A DNA stretch of 64,000 nucleotides, from positions 157,569 to 221,568 of the forward strand of contig DAIDHD010000003.1 in the NCBI GenBank assembly GCA_027459765.1. The letters run 5' to 3'. The stretch comes from Gammaproteobacteria bacterium (GTDB lineage: Bacteria; Pseudomonadota; Gammaproteobacteria; Steroidobacterales; Steroidobacteraceae). Every line of letters starts with the position of its first letter. The stretch's first letter is position 1. Below the pieces are notes generated by a model that had not been told where the DNA came from, made no database searches, and worked only from the letters and a program-made list of their open reading frames with translations. The translations under genes were made by a program, and so were the position numbers. Positions 56,009 to 64,000 of this stretch are shown one piece after another.

Positions 56009-56910
56009 AAGGTGGCTGCATCGCGCTCATCGGGGCCTCGCAGCCGCTCGGCGCACGCATCGAGAAGGGGCTGCTCGAGGCCGGCGCCGACGTCGTGCCG
56101 GTCGACGACCGAACCGGGGCCCGCCGCGTGGACGTTCGGCATGAGCCGAACGGGATCGTCGCGATCGCCTCGGGAAGCCCGGCCGCTATCCGTGCACAGG
56201 CGCGCGTCGTCACGGCGGTGGCCCGAGCTCTCGGGCCGAACGTGCGCCTGGTGCACGTCGGGTCGATGACCGTGTACGGTGGCCGGGAGGGCGTGGTCGA
56301 CGAGGCGGCGCCGCCGCCGGCGGATCTCGGCCCATACGCGGCCGCGCACCTCGAGGCGGAGCGAACTGCCCGCGAGCACCCGAATCACGTGATACTGCGC
56401 CCGGGGTGCGAATACGGCCCCGGCTGTCCGACGTGGAGCGAACGCATCGCGAGCCTGCTGCGTGCCGGTCTGCTCGGCGACCTCGGCGCCGCCGGCGACG
56501 GGATCTGCAATCTCCTGTTTATCGACGATCTGATCGACGCGATCGACCGGAGCCTGCGCGAACCCGGCGCCGGGGGTGGAACCTTCAATCTCGCGATGCG
56601 CTCGCCCCCGACCTGGAACGAATACCTGGTCCGCTACGCGCTCACGCTGCGCGCCGTGCCGGCGCGACGCATCGGCGCGCGCCGACTGCGGCTTGAAACG
56701 CGGATTTTGGCGGCGCCCCGGCGGGCTCTCGAAATGGCTACGCGCCGCTTCGGCGTGCTGCAGAATTTGGCGGCACCCGCCGTCACCGCATCCCTCATCG
56801 AGGCGTGCGGCAGGCGCATCACCCTCGACGTCACGCGCGCGGAGACTCACCTGGGCCTACGCTGGACGTCCCTCGAGACCGGCCTTTCTCGCACCGTCAC
56901 TTCCAGCTGA
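56005..56910 (+). CDS. NAD-dependent epimerase/dehydratase-like SDR
   Basis: A 301-residue extended SDR. The nucleotide site is IALIGASQPLGARI, which is degenerate compared with GxxGxxG. LVHVGSMTVYGG corresponds to the active-site Ser strand, and YAAAHLEAERTA has Tyr with the expected Lys replaced by His. Later parts (ILRPGCEYGPG, LLFIDDLIDAIDRSL) fit the sugar-nucleotide epimerase family. The Tyr-xxx-Lys pair is therefore altered, so activity may be reduced or different. GTG start overlaps the GMC stop; the end overlaps the convergent outer-membrane gene by 14 bases. Confidence 0.8.
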   Translation: MKGGCIALIGASQPLGARIEKGLLEAGADVVPVDDRTGARRVDVRHEPNGIVAIASGSPAAIRAQARVVTAVARALGPNVRLVHVGSMTVYGGREGVVDEAAPPPADLGPYAAAHLEAERTAREHPNHVILRPGCEYGPGCPTWSERIASLLRAGLLGDLGAAGDGICNLLFIDDLIDAIDRSLREPGAGGGTFNLAMRSPPTWNEYLVRYALTLRAVPARRIGARRLRLETRILAAPRRALEMATRRFGVLQNLAAPAVTASLIEACGRRITLDVTRAETHLGLRWTSLETGLSRTVTSS

Positions 56911-58144
56911 GACGGGCTTCGATTCCGACGATGGTATCGCTGAAATTGAACAGATAGACATCCGAAGTCCGCGACTGCTTGTTGAGGTAAGCGTGCAACT
57001 TGAGGCGACGCATGACCTGATAATTGATGTCGAGTGATTCGCTCGGCGAGTGGTCGACGCGACCGTTATCACCCGCGCCCGGTATCGATTGTCCGACGAA
57101 CTTGCTCTTGACATAGCCGGCGTTCACCGCCACTCCGATCTTGCGGGTGGCCTGCCACAGCAAACCGAGGGTAGCACTCGTGTCGATCTCAGAGGCGCCC
57201 GCGGCGAGGTAGCTATTGACCGCCCGGGCAACCTGCAGGTTGACACTGGTCTTGCCCGTAAGTTGCCGCGAGAACGCCAACGACCCTGTCACCGCGGACA
57301 CGGATTGCGCGTTGGCCGCCTGAATGCGGTTTGTATAGCCCGCGGCAGCGTTCATCGTCGTCAGTCCGCTGACGAGATAGGTAACCGTCAAAGATTCGCT
57401 GTTCTGAGTGTAGGGACCCACGCTCGGCGCATTCTCGAACTTGCCGTCCGCGCGGTCGTAGGCCACGCCGTAGGTCAGGTTGGTGGTCCCGACGTTGACG
57501 ATAGCGAGATGGGTGAGCGCTTCGCGATCGACGAAATCCGGATAGTTCTGCAGCGGTGAATCCAGTTCGTGCGCCTCCGCACTCCCCTCCAGGCGCCAAT
57601 CGGGAGCAAAATGCAAATTGAAACGACCGGTCAGCTGGGTGTCTACGTTGATCGTGAGCAATGTACTGTTGCCCAGGTAGAAAGGGGCCATCGCGGACTC
57701 GCGTCGGCCTTCGACGGTGCCGTCCCACAAGCTCGTGAGTTTCCACTTGAGAACCAAATCGGCGAGATATTCGTTGTGATTGAGATCCGAGTAATGGTCG
57801 TAATCGATTTTTCGTCCCTCGAGCTGGGCGGTTAGCGATTGCTGACTCCACTGATACGTCGCATTGAATCCGGCCACATACTTGAGGTCGGAATCGCCCA
57901 GGGTAGGGTCACCGAGGTTCAACAGATTGGCCTGCGAGTTGGGTGACCTGAACACATTCGAGTCGTGCTCGTAGTGCGAATCCACATAGGGATTCACCTC
58001 CAACTGCGCCCAGACGACCGAAGGAATCAACATCCAGCCGAAGACGGCGGCGGTCGCCCAGTACGCCACTCGACGTCTCGCCAAGACCCGTTGGGGTGGT
58101 CGGGAAAGGCCGCTTGCAAGCGCGGTCAGGTCTTCGTCATTCAT
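56897..58144 (-). CDS. EpsL-like outer-membrane beta-barrel protein for EPS
   Basis: A 415-residue protein. The ATG at 58144 (MNDEDLTAL) is chosen; a TTG ten codons earlier is possible. A long positively charged start leads to a signal helix (YWATAAVFGWMLIPSVVWAQ), then alternating beta strands to the C-terminus, which ends IVGIEARLSWK as a barrel strand. The opening ELNPYVDSHYEHDSNVF-like stretch (VNPYVDSHYEHDSNVF) is typical of the EpsL proteins that accompany PEP-CTERM-type EPS loci. It probably forms an outer-membrane component of the exporter. It lies downstream of gltX and two tRNA genes, in the same direction. Confidence 0.82.
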   Translation of the reverse strand: MNDEDLTALASGLSRPPQRVLARRRVAYWATAAVFGWMLIPSVVWAQLEVNPYVDSHYEHDSNVFRSPNSQANLLNLGDPTLGDSDLKYVAGFNATYQWSQQSLTAQLEGRKIDYDHYSDLNHNEYLADLVLKWKLTSLWDGTVEGRRESAMAPFYLGNSTLLTINVDTQLTGRFNLHFAPDWRLEGSAEAHELDSPLQNYPDFVDREALTHLAIVNVGTTNLTYGVAYDRADGKFENAPSVGPYTQNSESLTVTYLVSGLTTMNAAAGYTNRIQAANAQSVSAVTGSLAFSRQLTGKTSVNLQVARAVNSYLAAGASEIDTSATLGLLWQATRKIGVAVNAGYVKSKFVGQSIPGAGDNGRVDHSPSESLDINYQVMRRLKLHAYLNKQSRTSDVYLFNFSDTIVGIEARLSWK

Positions 58145-58275
58145 TTCCGGCAAGAGAACCTTCGATGTGGCCAATATTGAAGTTGGTGTCGTCTTACGTA
58201 CGTCCTCCGCCGGATGGTAGCGCCCGGACGTTCAAAAGTAGAGCGACGGTACCGCCAGGGGCATAGCGTGATGAT

Positions 58276-58351
58276 TGGCGTCCCCACGGGGATTCGAACC
58301 CCGGTTCTCACCGTGAAAGGGTGGTGTCCTAGGCCTCTAGACGATGGGGAC
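58276..58351 (-). tRNA. tRNA-Glu (anticodon TTC)
   Basis: A 76-base cloverleaf on the minus strand with acceptor GTCCCCA/TGGGGAC, TTCGAATC in the T arm and the anticodon loop CTTTCAC with TTC. The CCA end is encoded. It lies between tRNA-Ala and the epsL-like gene, close to the gene for its own synthetase gltX. Confidence 0.96.
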
Positions 58352-58395
58352 GAAGCGAAAAAGTATCGACCGCACCCGCCCTCGGGAGAGTCGAT

Positions 58396-58471
<76 letters not shown>

Positions 58472-58509
58472 ACGAGCGCGCGGGAAGTTACCTGACGTCG
58501 CCCCCGTCG

Positions 58510-59925
58510 TCAAGGAAGCGGCGGGATCATCAGCGCCCACTCGTTCACCGCCCGCCGGAGTCGGTCGACCGACTCCTCGCGGCCGAGGATCGCCAGCGTC
58601 GCGTCGATGGGCGGCGACACCGTCCCGCCGCACAGCGCCAGGCGGACAGGCTGCGCCACTTTTCCGAGGGACAAGCCGCTGCGATCAGCTGCTCCTGAAA
58701 TCAGCGAATGCAATGCCGGTGCCGCCCACTCACCGAGGCGTTCGAGTGCGCCGGCGAGGTCCCGGAGGATATCGACCACCGCGGTCGATACATGCTTGCG
58801 CACCTGCTTCTCATCGTAGCTCGTCGGTGCACTAAAGAAAAACAGGCTCTGTGCAGCCATTTCGACCAGAGTTTTGCAGCGCTCGCGCTGCACCATGATG
58901 ATCCGCAGCAGCTTCGCTTCGTCAGCGCCAACAACGCCCAACCGCTCCAGTTGCCACCGCAGCGGCTCAGCCAATCGTTCTGGCGGCGCGCGCATCAAGT
59001 GCTGCTGATTCAGCCACGCAAGCTTCTCCGGATTGAAGGCCGACGCGGACTTGTTCACGTCCGAGATATCGAACGATCGTACCATGTCGTCGATCGTGAA
59101 AAATTCCTGGTCGCCATGCGACCAGCCGAGTCGGACGAGATAGTTGAGTAGTGCCTCCGGCAGGTACCCCTCGTCGCGGTACTGTAGAACGCTGACGGCG
59201 CCGTGACGCTTTGACAGCTTGGCGCCGTCCGCGCCCAGGATCATCGGGAGATGGGCGTAAATCGGGGGCTTGCAACCCAGCGCCTCGAGCAAATTCTGTT
59301 GGCGCGGCGTGTTGTTCAGATGATCGTCGCCTCGGATCACGTGCGTGATCCTCATGTCCATGTCGTCGACGACCACACAAAAATTATAGGTCGGAGTCCC
59401 GTCCGAACGCGAGATGATCAAATCGTCGAGTTCTGAATTCTGAAAGACCACCCGACCGTGCACCGCATCTTCCACGACCACCTCGCCGTGCAACGGATTC
59501 TTGAATCGCACCACCGGCTGCACGCCCGGACGGGAGTCCACACGATCTCGCCAGCGCCCGTCGTAGCGTGGTTTCTCTCCGCGCGCCATCTGCTCGGCGC
59601 GAAGCCGATCAAGCTCCTCTTTGGTGCAGTAGCAACGATACGCCTTGCCCTGTGCGAGCAGTAGTTCGATGACCTCCCGATAGCGAGCAAATCGCTCGGT
59701 CTGCCGAAACGGCCCTTCGTCGGCGTCTAGGCCCGCCCACTCCATCCCGTCGAGGATCTGTCGGATCGCCTCCGGGGTCGACCGCTCCAGGTCGGTATCC
59801 TCGATGCGCAGGATGAACTGACCGCCGTGTCGACGCGCATACAGCCAACAGAACAGCGCCGTTCGCAGGCCACCGATGTGCAGGAAGCCGGTGGGACTTG
59901 GCGCAAAACGGGTTCTGACGGACAT
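58510..59925 (-). CDS. gltX: Glutamyl-tRNA synthetase
   Basis: A 471-residue class I synthetase, full length. The HIGH-type motif is FAPSPTGFLHIGGLRTA and the KMSKS-type motif is GAKLSKRHG. ATG at 59925 (MSVRTRFAPSPTG) is the standard start; 23 upstream in-frame codons lack conservation. It charges tRNA-Glu with glutamate in the cytoplasm. It is followed on the same strand by tRNA-Ala and tRNA-Glu, so supply of the enzyme and its tRNA may be linked. Confidence 0.97.
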   Translation of the reverse strand: MSVRTRFAPSPTGFLHIGGLRTALFCWLYARRHGGQFILRIEDTDLERSTPEAIRQILDGMEWAGLDADEGPFRQTERFARYREVIELLLAQGKAYRCYCTKEELDRLRAEQMARGEKPRYDGRWRDRVDSRPGVQPVVRFKNPLHGEVVVEDAVHGRVVFQNSELDDLIISRSDGTPTYNFCVVVDDMDMRITHVIRGDDHLNNTPRQQNLLEALGCKPPIYAHLPMILGADGAKLSKRHGAVSVLQYRDEGYLPEALLNYLVRLGWSHGDQEFFTIDDMVRSFDISDVNKSASAFNPEKLAWLNQQHLMRAPPERLAEPLRWQLERLGVVGADEAKLLRIIMVQRERCKTLVEMAAQSLFFFSAPTSYDEKQVRKHVSTAVVDILRDLAGALERLGEWAAPALHSLISGAADRSGLSLGKVAQPVRLALCGGTVSPPIDATLAILGREESVDRLRRAVNEWALMIPPLP

Positions 59926-60050
59926 GGATTGGGGTCTTGCCGATCTCTTTTTGTTAAGGCCAAGGAGTGTACCAGAGCCGCACGCCCGAGACATCGGCAG
60001 TAATTGTCACGCGATCATAATTATGAGATGCTTCACGGCTAGGCGTTTCA

Positions 60051-60125
60051 GGGCGGTTAGCTCAGCGGTAGAGCACTGCTTTCACACGGCAGGGGTCACA
60101 GGTTCAATCCCTGTACCGCCCACCA
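60051..60125 (+). tRNA. tRNA-Val (anticodon CAC)
   Basis: A 75-base cloverleaf with acceptor GGGCGGT/ACCGCCC, GTTCAATC in the T arm, and a TTCACAC loop with anticodon CAC. CCA is encoded at 60123-60125. The insertion-sequence pile starts about 15 bases after it. Confidence 0.96.
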
Positions 60126-60261
60126 ACCCCGACCGGTGCATTCCGGTCACATGGGTAACGGTTATACCGGACACATGGGTAGCACCTTAGCTTCGAACGG
60201 GTTTTCGGCGCTAGGGACCCTACCGCATTCGTATTGAGTCTTGCATAACTACGTGACATTT

Positions 60262-61259
60262 TCAGAACATATCAACTTGCTTCCAGAAGGCCTGCACGAG
60301 GGTCGTGCGGCGCTGCATGGATCGCAGGTTGCTGCGTGCGCGGTGTGCGACGTCGCCAAGATCGCGGGCGCAGTAGTTGGGCATGGCGTGGTGCTTGAGA
60401 TATCCCCAGATGCATTCGACCGGATTCATGTCGGGGGCGTAAGCCGGCAGGTAGTCGATCATGATCTTGCCGTGCTGAGCCTCGACGTGCGTCCGGACGA
60501 GCTTCGAGCGGTGCGCCTGCAGTCGGTCCCAGATGATGAGCAGCTTCTTGCCAATGGTGGCTTGCAATGCTTTGAGGAACTCGACGATCTGGGGGCTCTT
60601 GATGGAGCCATTGAACAGCCGGAAGTAGAAGCGCCAGTAGCTCAAGCCGGCGATCACCGACAGTTGCTTCCAGCTGAAGCTGTATTGCAAGACGGGAGTC
60701 TCGCCCTTCGGAGCCCAGGTTCTTGCGCGACAAGGTCTCTCGGACAGACCCGATTCGTCGATGAAGACGATCACTCGGCCTTGTCGCGCAGCGATTTTTT
60801 TAGTTCGGGCCACCTCTTGGCCTTCCACTTGCGGACCGCTCTGTCGTCGCGCTCCCGGGCCTGGCCGGTCGGCCGCTGCACGCTCCAGCCGAGACGTCCA
60901 AGCAGTCGCCAGACTGAGGAGGCGACCATCTTCACTGCAAACTTCGCCTCGATCAGTTGCGCGATCCGCGGCAAGGTCCATAGCTCGGTGGGGAAACCGG
61001 CCGATAGCGCCCCTTCCTTGAGAAGCCGCACCAACTCCTGGCGTTGTGTTGGGCTGAGCCGCTCCGGACGTCCGAAGTGCGCCGCCCGGCGCAAGGCCTC
61101 CAGGCCACCCTCTTGTCGGGCACGATCCCAACGCATCGCGGTCTGGCGCGATACGCCGACCTGTCGGGCGACCTCGGCCTGGGTCTCGCCGGCTGCGAGC
61201 AACCTTGCGCCACGGCGACGACGCCGTTCCATCTCCTTCAGCTTCTGCGAGTGTCTCAT
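60262..61259 (-). CDS. IS630-family transposase expressed by -1 frameshift
   Basis: Two overlapping frames form one transposase of about 332 residues. The first (from the ATG at 61259, or at 61280) carries the helix-turn-helix region (GETQAEVARQVGVSRQTAMRW) and winged-helix features (LSPTQRQELVRLL). The second frame starts after a run of seven A and holds the DDE triad: Asp in VIVFIDESGLS, Asp in LLIIWDRLQAH and Glu in YAPDMNPVECIWGYLKHH. A -1 shift at A7 joins them. This is a common strategy in IS630 elements, so the gene is likely functional rather than broken. Confidence 0.85.
60795..60801 (-). other. A7 slippery site for -1 frameshifting
   Basis: On the coding strand the sequence is CTAAAAAAATC. 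The upstream frame reads KKS and terminates 21 bases later; the downstream frame enters at KKIAARQG. The direction of the frame change fits a -1 shift. Confidence 0.75.
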
Positions 61260-62594
61260 CCTTACCTCGAATGTAACCATCCGAAGTACTTGGACCGCAA
61301 GAGCGGGAAAAGTGTCACTCACTTACGCATTTCTCAATAGTCGAAGAACCCCAAGTCGTAGTTCATATAGCTGACCAGCCAGATTTTGTCCGCGACCTCG
61401 CGGATGCCCACGTTCTGTCCGGCGAACACGACACTCAAGTTGATTTTGCGGTCTCCCATGCAGATACGCCCGCACGTCGTCACGGTGATGGTGCGGTCGT
61501 GGAAGGGGTACTCGAGCTCGCACAGGCCCCTGTAGGGCCGTACCGAGCGCTGGTAGATCTCCCCGGGATACTTCATGCCGAGCGCCTGGTGCGGACGGTC
61601 GTGGTTGAAGTACTCGATGAACTCGTCGAACTTGCCTTGCTGCTGCAGGAAGTTCTTGGCCGCCGGTTTGGTTGCCTCCAGCTTGAGGGTCAAGTGCATC
61701 CGTTCGTGCCGGCCGTTTTGCTCAGGATGGGCGGGCTGGATGCGTTCGATGCCGATCCCCAGGCGTAACCACCAGACTGAGAGCTTGGAGAGCCCGAAGA
61801 ACGAGTTCGGGCTGGCAAAGGGCACGCCGTTATCGGTGCGGATCGACAGCGGGACACCGAAGTCCTTGAAGACCCGCTCAAACACGGTAAAGGCGTACCG
61901 CTCCTGCGTCGTCGTCAGGGCGTCACAAGCGATCAAGTAGCGACTGACCGAGTCGGTGATCGTCAGCGGGTAGCAATAGCGCCTGTCGGCCAGTTGGAAC
62001 TGGCCTTTGTAATCCGCGCACCACAGATCGTTCGGCCGGGTCGGCCGCGACAGGGTGGTGCCTTGCGCATGGTAGCGAGGCTTGCGGCCGCGGCTGACCA
62101 GGTTGTTGCGGTCCAGTACCGCGTGCACGGTACTGATGGCCGGCAAGCTGATCTGGCTGTGCTTGCGCCTGATCTTCTCGCGGATCTTGGGCGCTCCCCA
62201 GGTCGGGTGCTCCTTCTTCAGCTGCAGGATCAGCGCTTCGATCTGGAAGGGCAGCCGGTTGGCCTGCCGGTACGGCCGGCGGCTGCGATCGGTCAGCCCT
62301 TCCAGACCGCACTCCCGATACCGGTTGAAGATCTTGTGGCCTGTCTTGCGGGAGATATCAAACTCCCGGCACAGCACCGCCATCTTCTCCCCTTCCAGCA
62401 GTCGGGCAACGAATCTGAGCCGTTCGTCCACTTTGCAACACTCCTGCCACGGCATTTTGCGTCTCCCGCAAAAGCCTGAAGTGTTACCTATGTGCCCGGA
62501 ATACCCCGTTATAGTAAGCGTCCGGCCAACCCATCTGTTTAGAGCGCCCTGGACATGCCTAGGATGTACCTTCGCACAAGCGCGAGGTGTACAC

Positions 62595-62975
62595 GTGAAC
62601 ACTATGACGATCGATACGGGGCGGCGTCGGCGTCGGCAACATAGCGCGTTGTTCAAGGCCGAGGCGGTAGGGGCCTGCCAGCAGGCGGGTGTATCGATTG
62701 CGGCGGTAGCGTTGGCGCGCGGGGTGAACGCGAGCCTGCTGCGGCGCTGGGTGATGCAAGCCGAGCGCGGTAAGGGGCCGATCGCGATCCGACCGACGTT
62801 GCCGAGCGCGGCGGTGACGATACCGGAGTCGTTCGTGCCGGTGCAGTTGGCGACGAACGCGACATCGAGTGCGATCCGCATCGAGATCCGCCGCCAGGGT
62901 CGATCGGTGAGTATCGAGTGGCCGGCGACCGCGGCGCGAGAATGCGCGGTGCTGCTCAAAGAGCTGATGAGGTGA
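62595..62975 (+). CDS. IS66 accessory protein TnpA
   Basis: A 126-residue protein with an N-terminal helix-turn-helix (FKAEAVGACQQAGVSIAAVALARGVNASLLRRW) spanning about 20-52 and a C-terminal part (SVSIEWPA, CAVLLKELMR) typical of IS66 TnpA. It assists transposition, with TnpB. The GTG at 62595 or ATG at 62604 can start it. Its stop overlaps the tnpB start. Confidence 0.88.
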   Translation: MNTMTIDTGRRRRRQHSALFKAEAVGACQQAGVSIAAVALARGVNASLLRRWVMQAERGKGPIAIRPTLPSAAVTIPESFVPVQLATNATSSAIRIEIRRQGRSVSIEWPATAARECAVLLKELMR

Positions 62976-63307
62976 TCCGCATCGATGCAGCCTGGTACGC
63001 CATCGAGCCGCTCGATATGCGCGCGGGTGCCGATACGGCCTTGGCGAGGGTAGTGAACGTGTTCGGGGAGGCCCGCGCACACCACGCCTACCTGTTCGTG
63101 AACAAGCGAGCGAACCGGATGAAGGTATTGGTGCACGACGGCTTCGGCCTCTGGCTGTGCGCGCGGCGTCTTTACGAGGGTGGCTTTATCCGCGCCGGCG
63201 TGCGCCACGATCGAGGCCTGCCGCTCTCGCACGAGCAGCTGCAAGCGATCGTAGTGGGGCTGCCGTGGGAGCGGCTCGATGAGCGCGTGAAGATCCGCGT
63301 GCTGTGA
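62972..63307 (+). CDS. IS66 accessory protein TnpB
   Basis: A 111-residue IS66 Orf2 protein. It starts with GTG in a 4-base overlap with tnpA. The family core KRANRMKVLVHDGFGLWLCARRL is at about 45-67, though here HDG replaces the usual YWD. LSHEQLQAIVVGLPW near the end is also typical. It is needed for IS66 transposition, but its exact role is unknown. Confidence 0.9.
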   Translation: MIRIDAAWYAIEPLDMRAGADTALARVVNVFGEARAHHAYLFVNKRANRMKVLVHDGFGLWLCARRLYEGGFIRAGVRHDRGLPLSHEQLQAIVVGLPWERLDERVKIRVL

Positions 63308-63364
63308 AGAAAAGACCGTAAATATGGCTGTCGATTGCGCTGCCGATGTGGCAGGATCGAGGCC

Positions 63365-64000
63365 ATGGAGTTGTCGCGTCAACTCGAACAAATGACCGCC
63401 ACGCAGCTGCGGGAACTGACCGCGACGCTGCTCACGCAGCTGGCCGACCGCGACGCCGAACGCCAAGCCAACGCCGCCCTAATCGCCCAGCGCGATGCCG
63501 AGATCAAGCACAAGCAACTGAAGATCGACCAGCTCACCCATGAGTTGGCGATCCTGAAGCGCTACCGCTTCGATCGGCGCAGCGAGCAGATGGACCCGGC
63601 GCAGCGCTCGCTGCTCGATGAGAGCATCGATGCGGACATCGAGGCGATCAGCCTGGAGCTCGAGGCGCTCAAAGACAAGCCCGCCGCGGCACCTAAGGAC
63701 AAGCCCCGTCGCGTGGCGCTGCCGAGCGCCTTCCCGCGCCGGGAGATCCGTCATGAGCCCGAGCAGTCCCGGTGCAGCTGCGGCTGCGAGCTCGAGCGGA
63801 TCGGTGAGGACGTGAGCGAGAAGCTCGACTACACCCCAGGGGTGTTCCAGGTCGAGCGACACGTCCGCGGTAAATGGGTGTGCCGTGGCTGTGAACGGCT
63901 GATCCAGGCGCCGGTGGCGCCGCACATCATCGACAAGGGGATCCCGACGGCCGGGCTCTTGGCGCAGGTGCTGGTCGCAAAGTACCTGGACCACCAGCCC
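63365..64000 (+). CDS. IS66 transposase TnpC (5' part)
   Basis: The first 212 codons of the IS66 DDE transposase. It opens with a coiled-coil leucine-rich region (about 1-70), then HELAILKRYRFDRRSEQM, the family marker, and a zinc-binding region with Cys in SRCSCGCELERIGEDVSEKLDY and CRGCERLIQAP. IDKGIPTAGLLAQVLVAKYLDHQP leads towards the catalytic domain, which lies beyond the window. The ATG is preceded by GGATCGAGG. Confidence 0.92.
   Translation, partial: MELSRQLEQMTATQLRELTATLLTQLADRDAERQANAALIAQRDAEIKHKQLKIDQLTHELAILKRYRFDRRSEQMDPAQRSLLDESIDADIEAISLELEALKDKPAAAPKDKPRRVALPSAFPRREIRHEPEQSRCSCGCELERIGEDVSEKLDYTPGVFQVERHVRGKWVCRGCERLIQAPVAPHIIDKGIPTAGLLAQVLVAKYLDHQP

Larger units (their letters stand above)
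60232..61339 (-). mobile_element. IS630-family element with TA target duplication
   Basis: The element of about 1.1 kb is bounded by TA on both sides (60232-60233 and 61338-61339). Inverted repeats begin right after the TA: TTGAGTCTTGCATAACTACG at the left, and TTGAGAAATGCGTAAGTGAG on the opposite strand at the right. It sits inside the IS481-type transposase gene, whose frame is restored when the element plus one TA is removed. Confidence 0.9.
60162..62455 (-). pseudogene. IS481-type transposase split by IS630
   Basis: The main part (62455 down to 61334, 373 residues) has a helix-turn-helix (CREFDISRKTGHKIFNRY) and a DDE core: Asp in NDLWCADYKGQ, Asp in IRTDNGVPF and Glu in RHERMHLTLKLE. 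At FFDY the frame runs into the IS630 end and stops. On the other side of IS630 (60162-60231) the same frame continues with CGRVPSAENPF and ends VLPMCPV, the usual C-terminus of this family. Removing IS630 and one TA restores an intact gene of about 397 residues. Loss of the last 24 residues probably inactivates it. Confidence 0.9.
60140..62502 (-). mobile_element. IS481-family element interrupted by IS630
   Basis: Ends carry imperfect inverted repeats: ATTCCGGTCACATGGGTAAC at the left (60140-60159) and, read inward on the other strand, ATTCCGGGCACATAGGTAAC at the right (62483-62502). Without the inserted IS630 it is about 1.26 kb, in the range of this family. A second copy of the left-end motif lies at 60167-60183 inside the end of the transposase gene. 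The element begins 14 bases after the tRNA-Val CCA. Confidence 0.8.
62514..64000 (+). mobile_element. Left part of an IS66-family element
   Basis: The element begins with GTAAGCGTCCGG, the usual IS66 terminus (GTAAGCG), 11 bases after the IS481 right end. It carries tnpA, tnpB and the start of tnpC in the canonical order. The right end and the 8-bp target duplication lie outside the window. Confidence 0.88.

Noticed and set aside
12213-58144. PEP-CTERM/exosortase system
   Set aside because: The EPS exporter set and EpsL-like protein are of the type that often accompany exosortases, but no exosortase or PEP-CTERM tail was found in the window.
60126-62508. ACCCCG at 60126-60131 and 62503-62508 as a target duplication of the IS481 element
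   Set aside because: The right copy abuts the element end but the left copy is eight bases away from the inverted repeat, so the match may be chance.

Overview
The window looks like chromosomal DNA of a high-GC proteobacterium. Beta- or gammaproteobacterial affiliation is suggested by a QseE/GlrK - QseG - QseF/GlrR gene trio, an SrkA-type kinase, TypA, and a 46-kb Wzx/Wzy-type exopolysaccharide (EPS) locus of the EpsA/EpsF/EpsG/EpsL type. No rRNA or other species-level marker is present, so the genus is not named.

Layout. 1-12.1 kb is mostly housekeeping and signalling: a partial cysteine hydrolase, a GNAT acetyltransferase, a PAS/GAF/GGDEF/EAL cyclic-di-GMP protein, TypA, a small lipoprotein, SrkA, and the GlrK-QseG-GlrR operon. 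12.2-58.1 kb is the EPS region. It holds a DegT aminotransferase, the initiating glycosyl-phosphate transferase, a phosphopantetheinyl transferase (PPTase), an AMP-ligase with a FabG-like reductase, an acyl-CoA ligase, outer-membrane exporter, chain-length and tyrosine-kinase proteins, glycosyltransferases, flippase, polymerase, two secreted glycoside hydrolases, a DUF1501/DUF1800 pair, a TIG-repeat lipoprotein, a GMC oxidoreductase, an epimerase and an EpsL-like outer-membrane protein. 58.3-60.1 kb carries tRNA-Glu, tRNA-Ala, gltX and tRNA-Val. 60.1-64 kb is a pile of insertion sequences: an IS630 element inserted inside the transposase gene of an IS481-like element, followed by the left part of an IS66 element that runs off the window.

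The most interesting content is the carrier-protein chemistry inside the EPS locus. Two divergent modules (33.6-38.2 kb minus, 41.2-46.1 kb plus) each encode an FkbH-like HAD enzyme, an acyl carrier protein (ACP), an MBOAT membrane acyltransferase and a membrane-anchored SGNH-like protein. This four-part logic mirrors DltA/DltC/DltB/DltD of D-alanylation, with FkbH in place of the adenylating ligase. I infer a system that loads a glyceryl-type group on an ACP and passes it across the membrane to the polysaccharide. A third cluster (49.4-52.4 kb) holds another ACP, a left-handed-beta-helix (LbH) transferase fused to an FkbH-like domain that has lost its nucleophilic Asp, and an LbH transferase fused to an ACP-like domain that has lost its phosphopantetheine Ser. 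The PPTase at 15 kb could activate the intact carriers.

All functional assignments come from motif recognition by eye. No database search was run.
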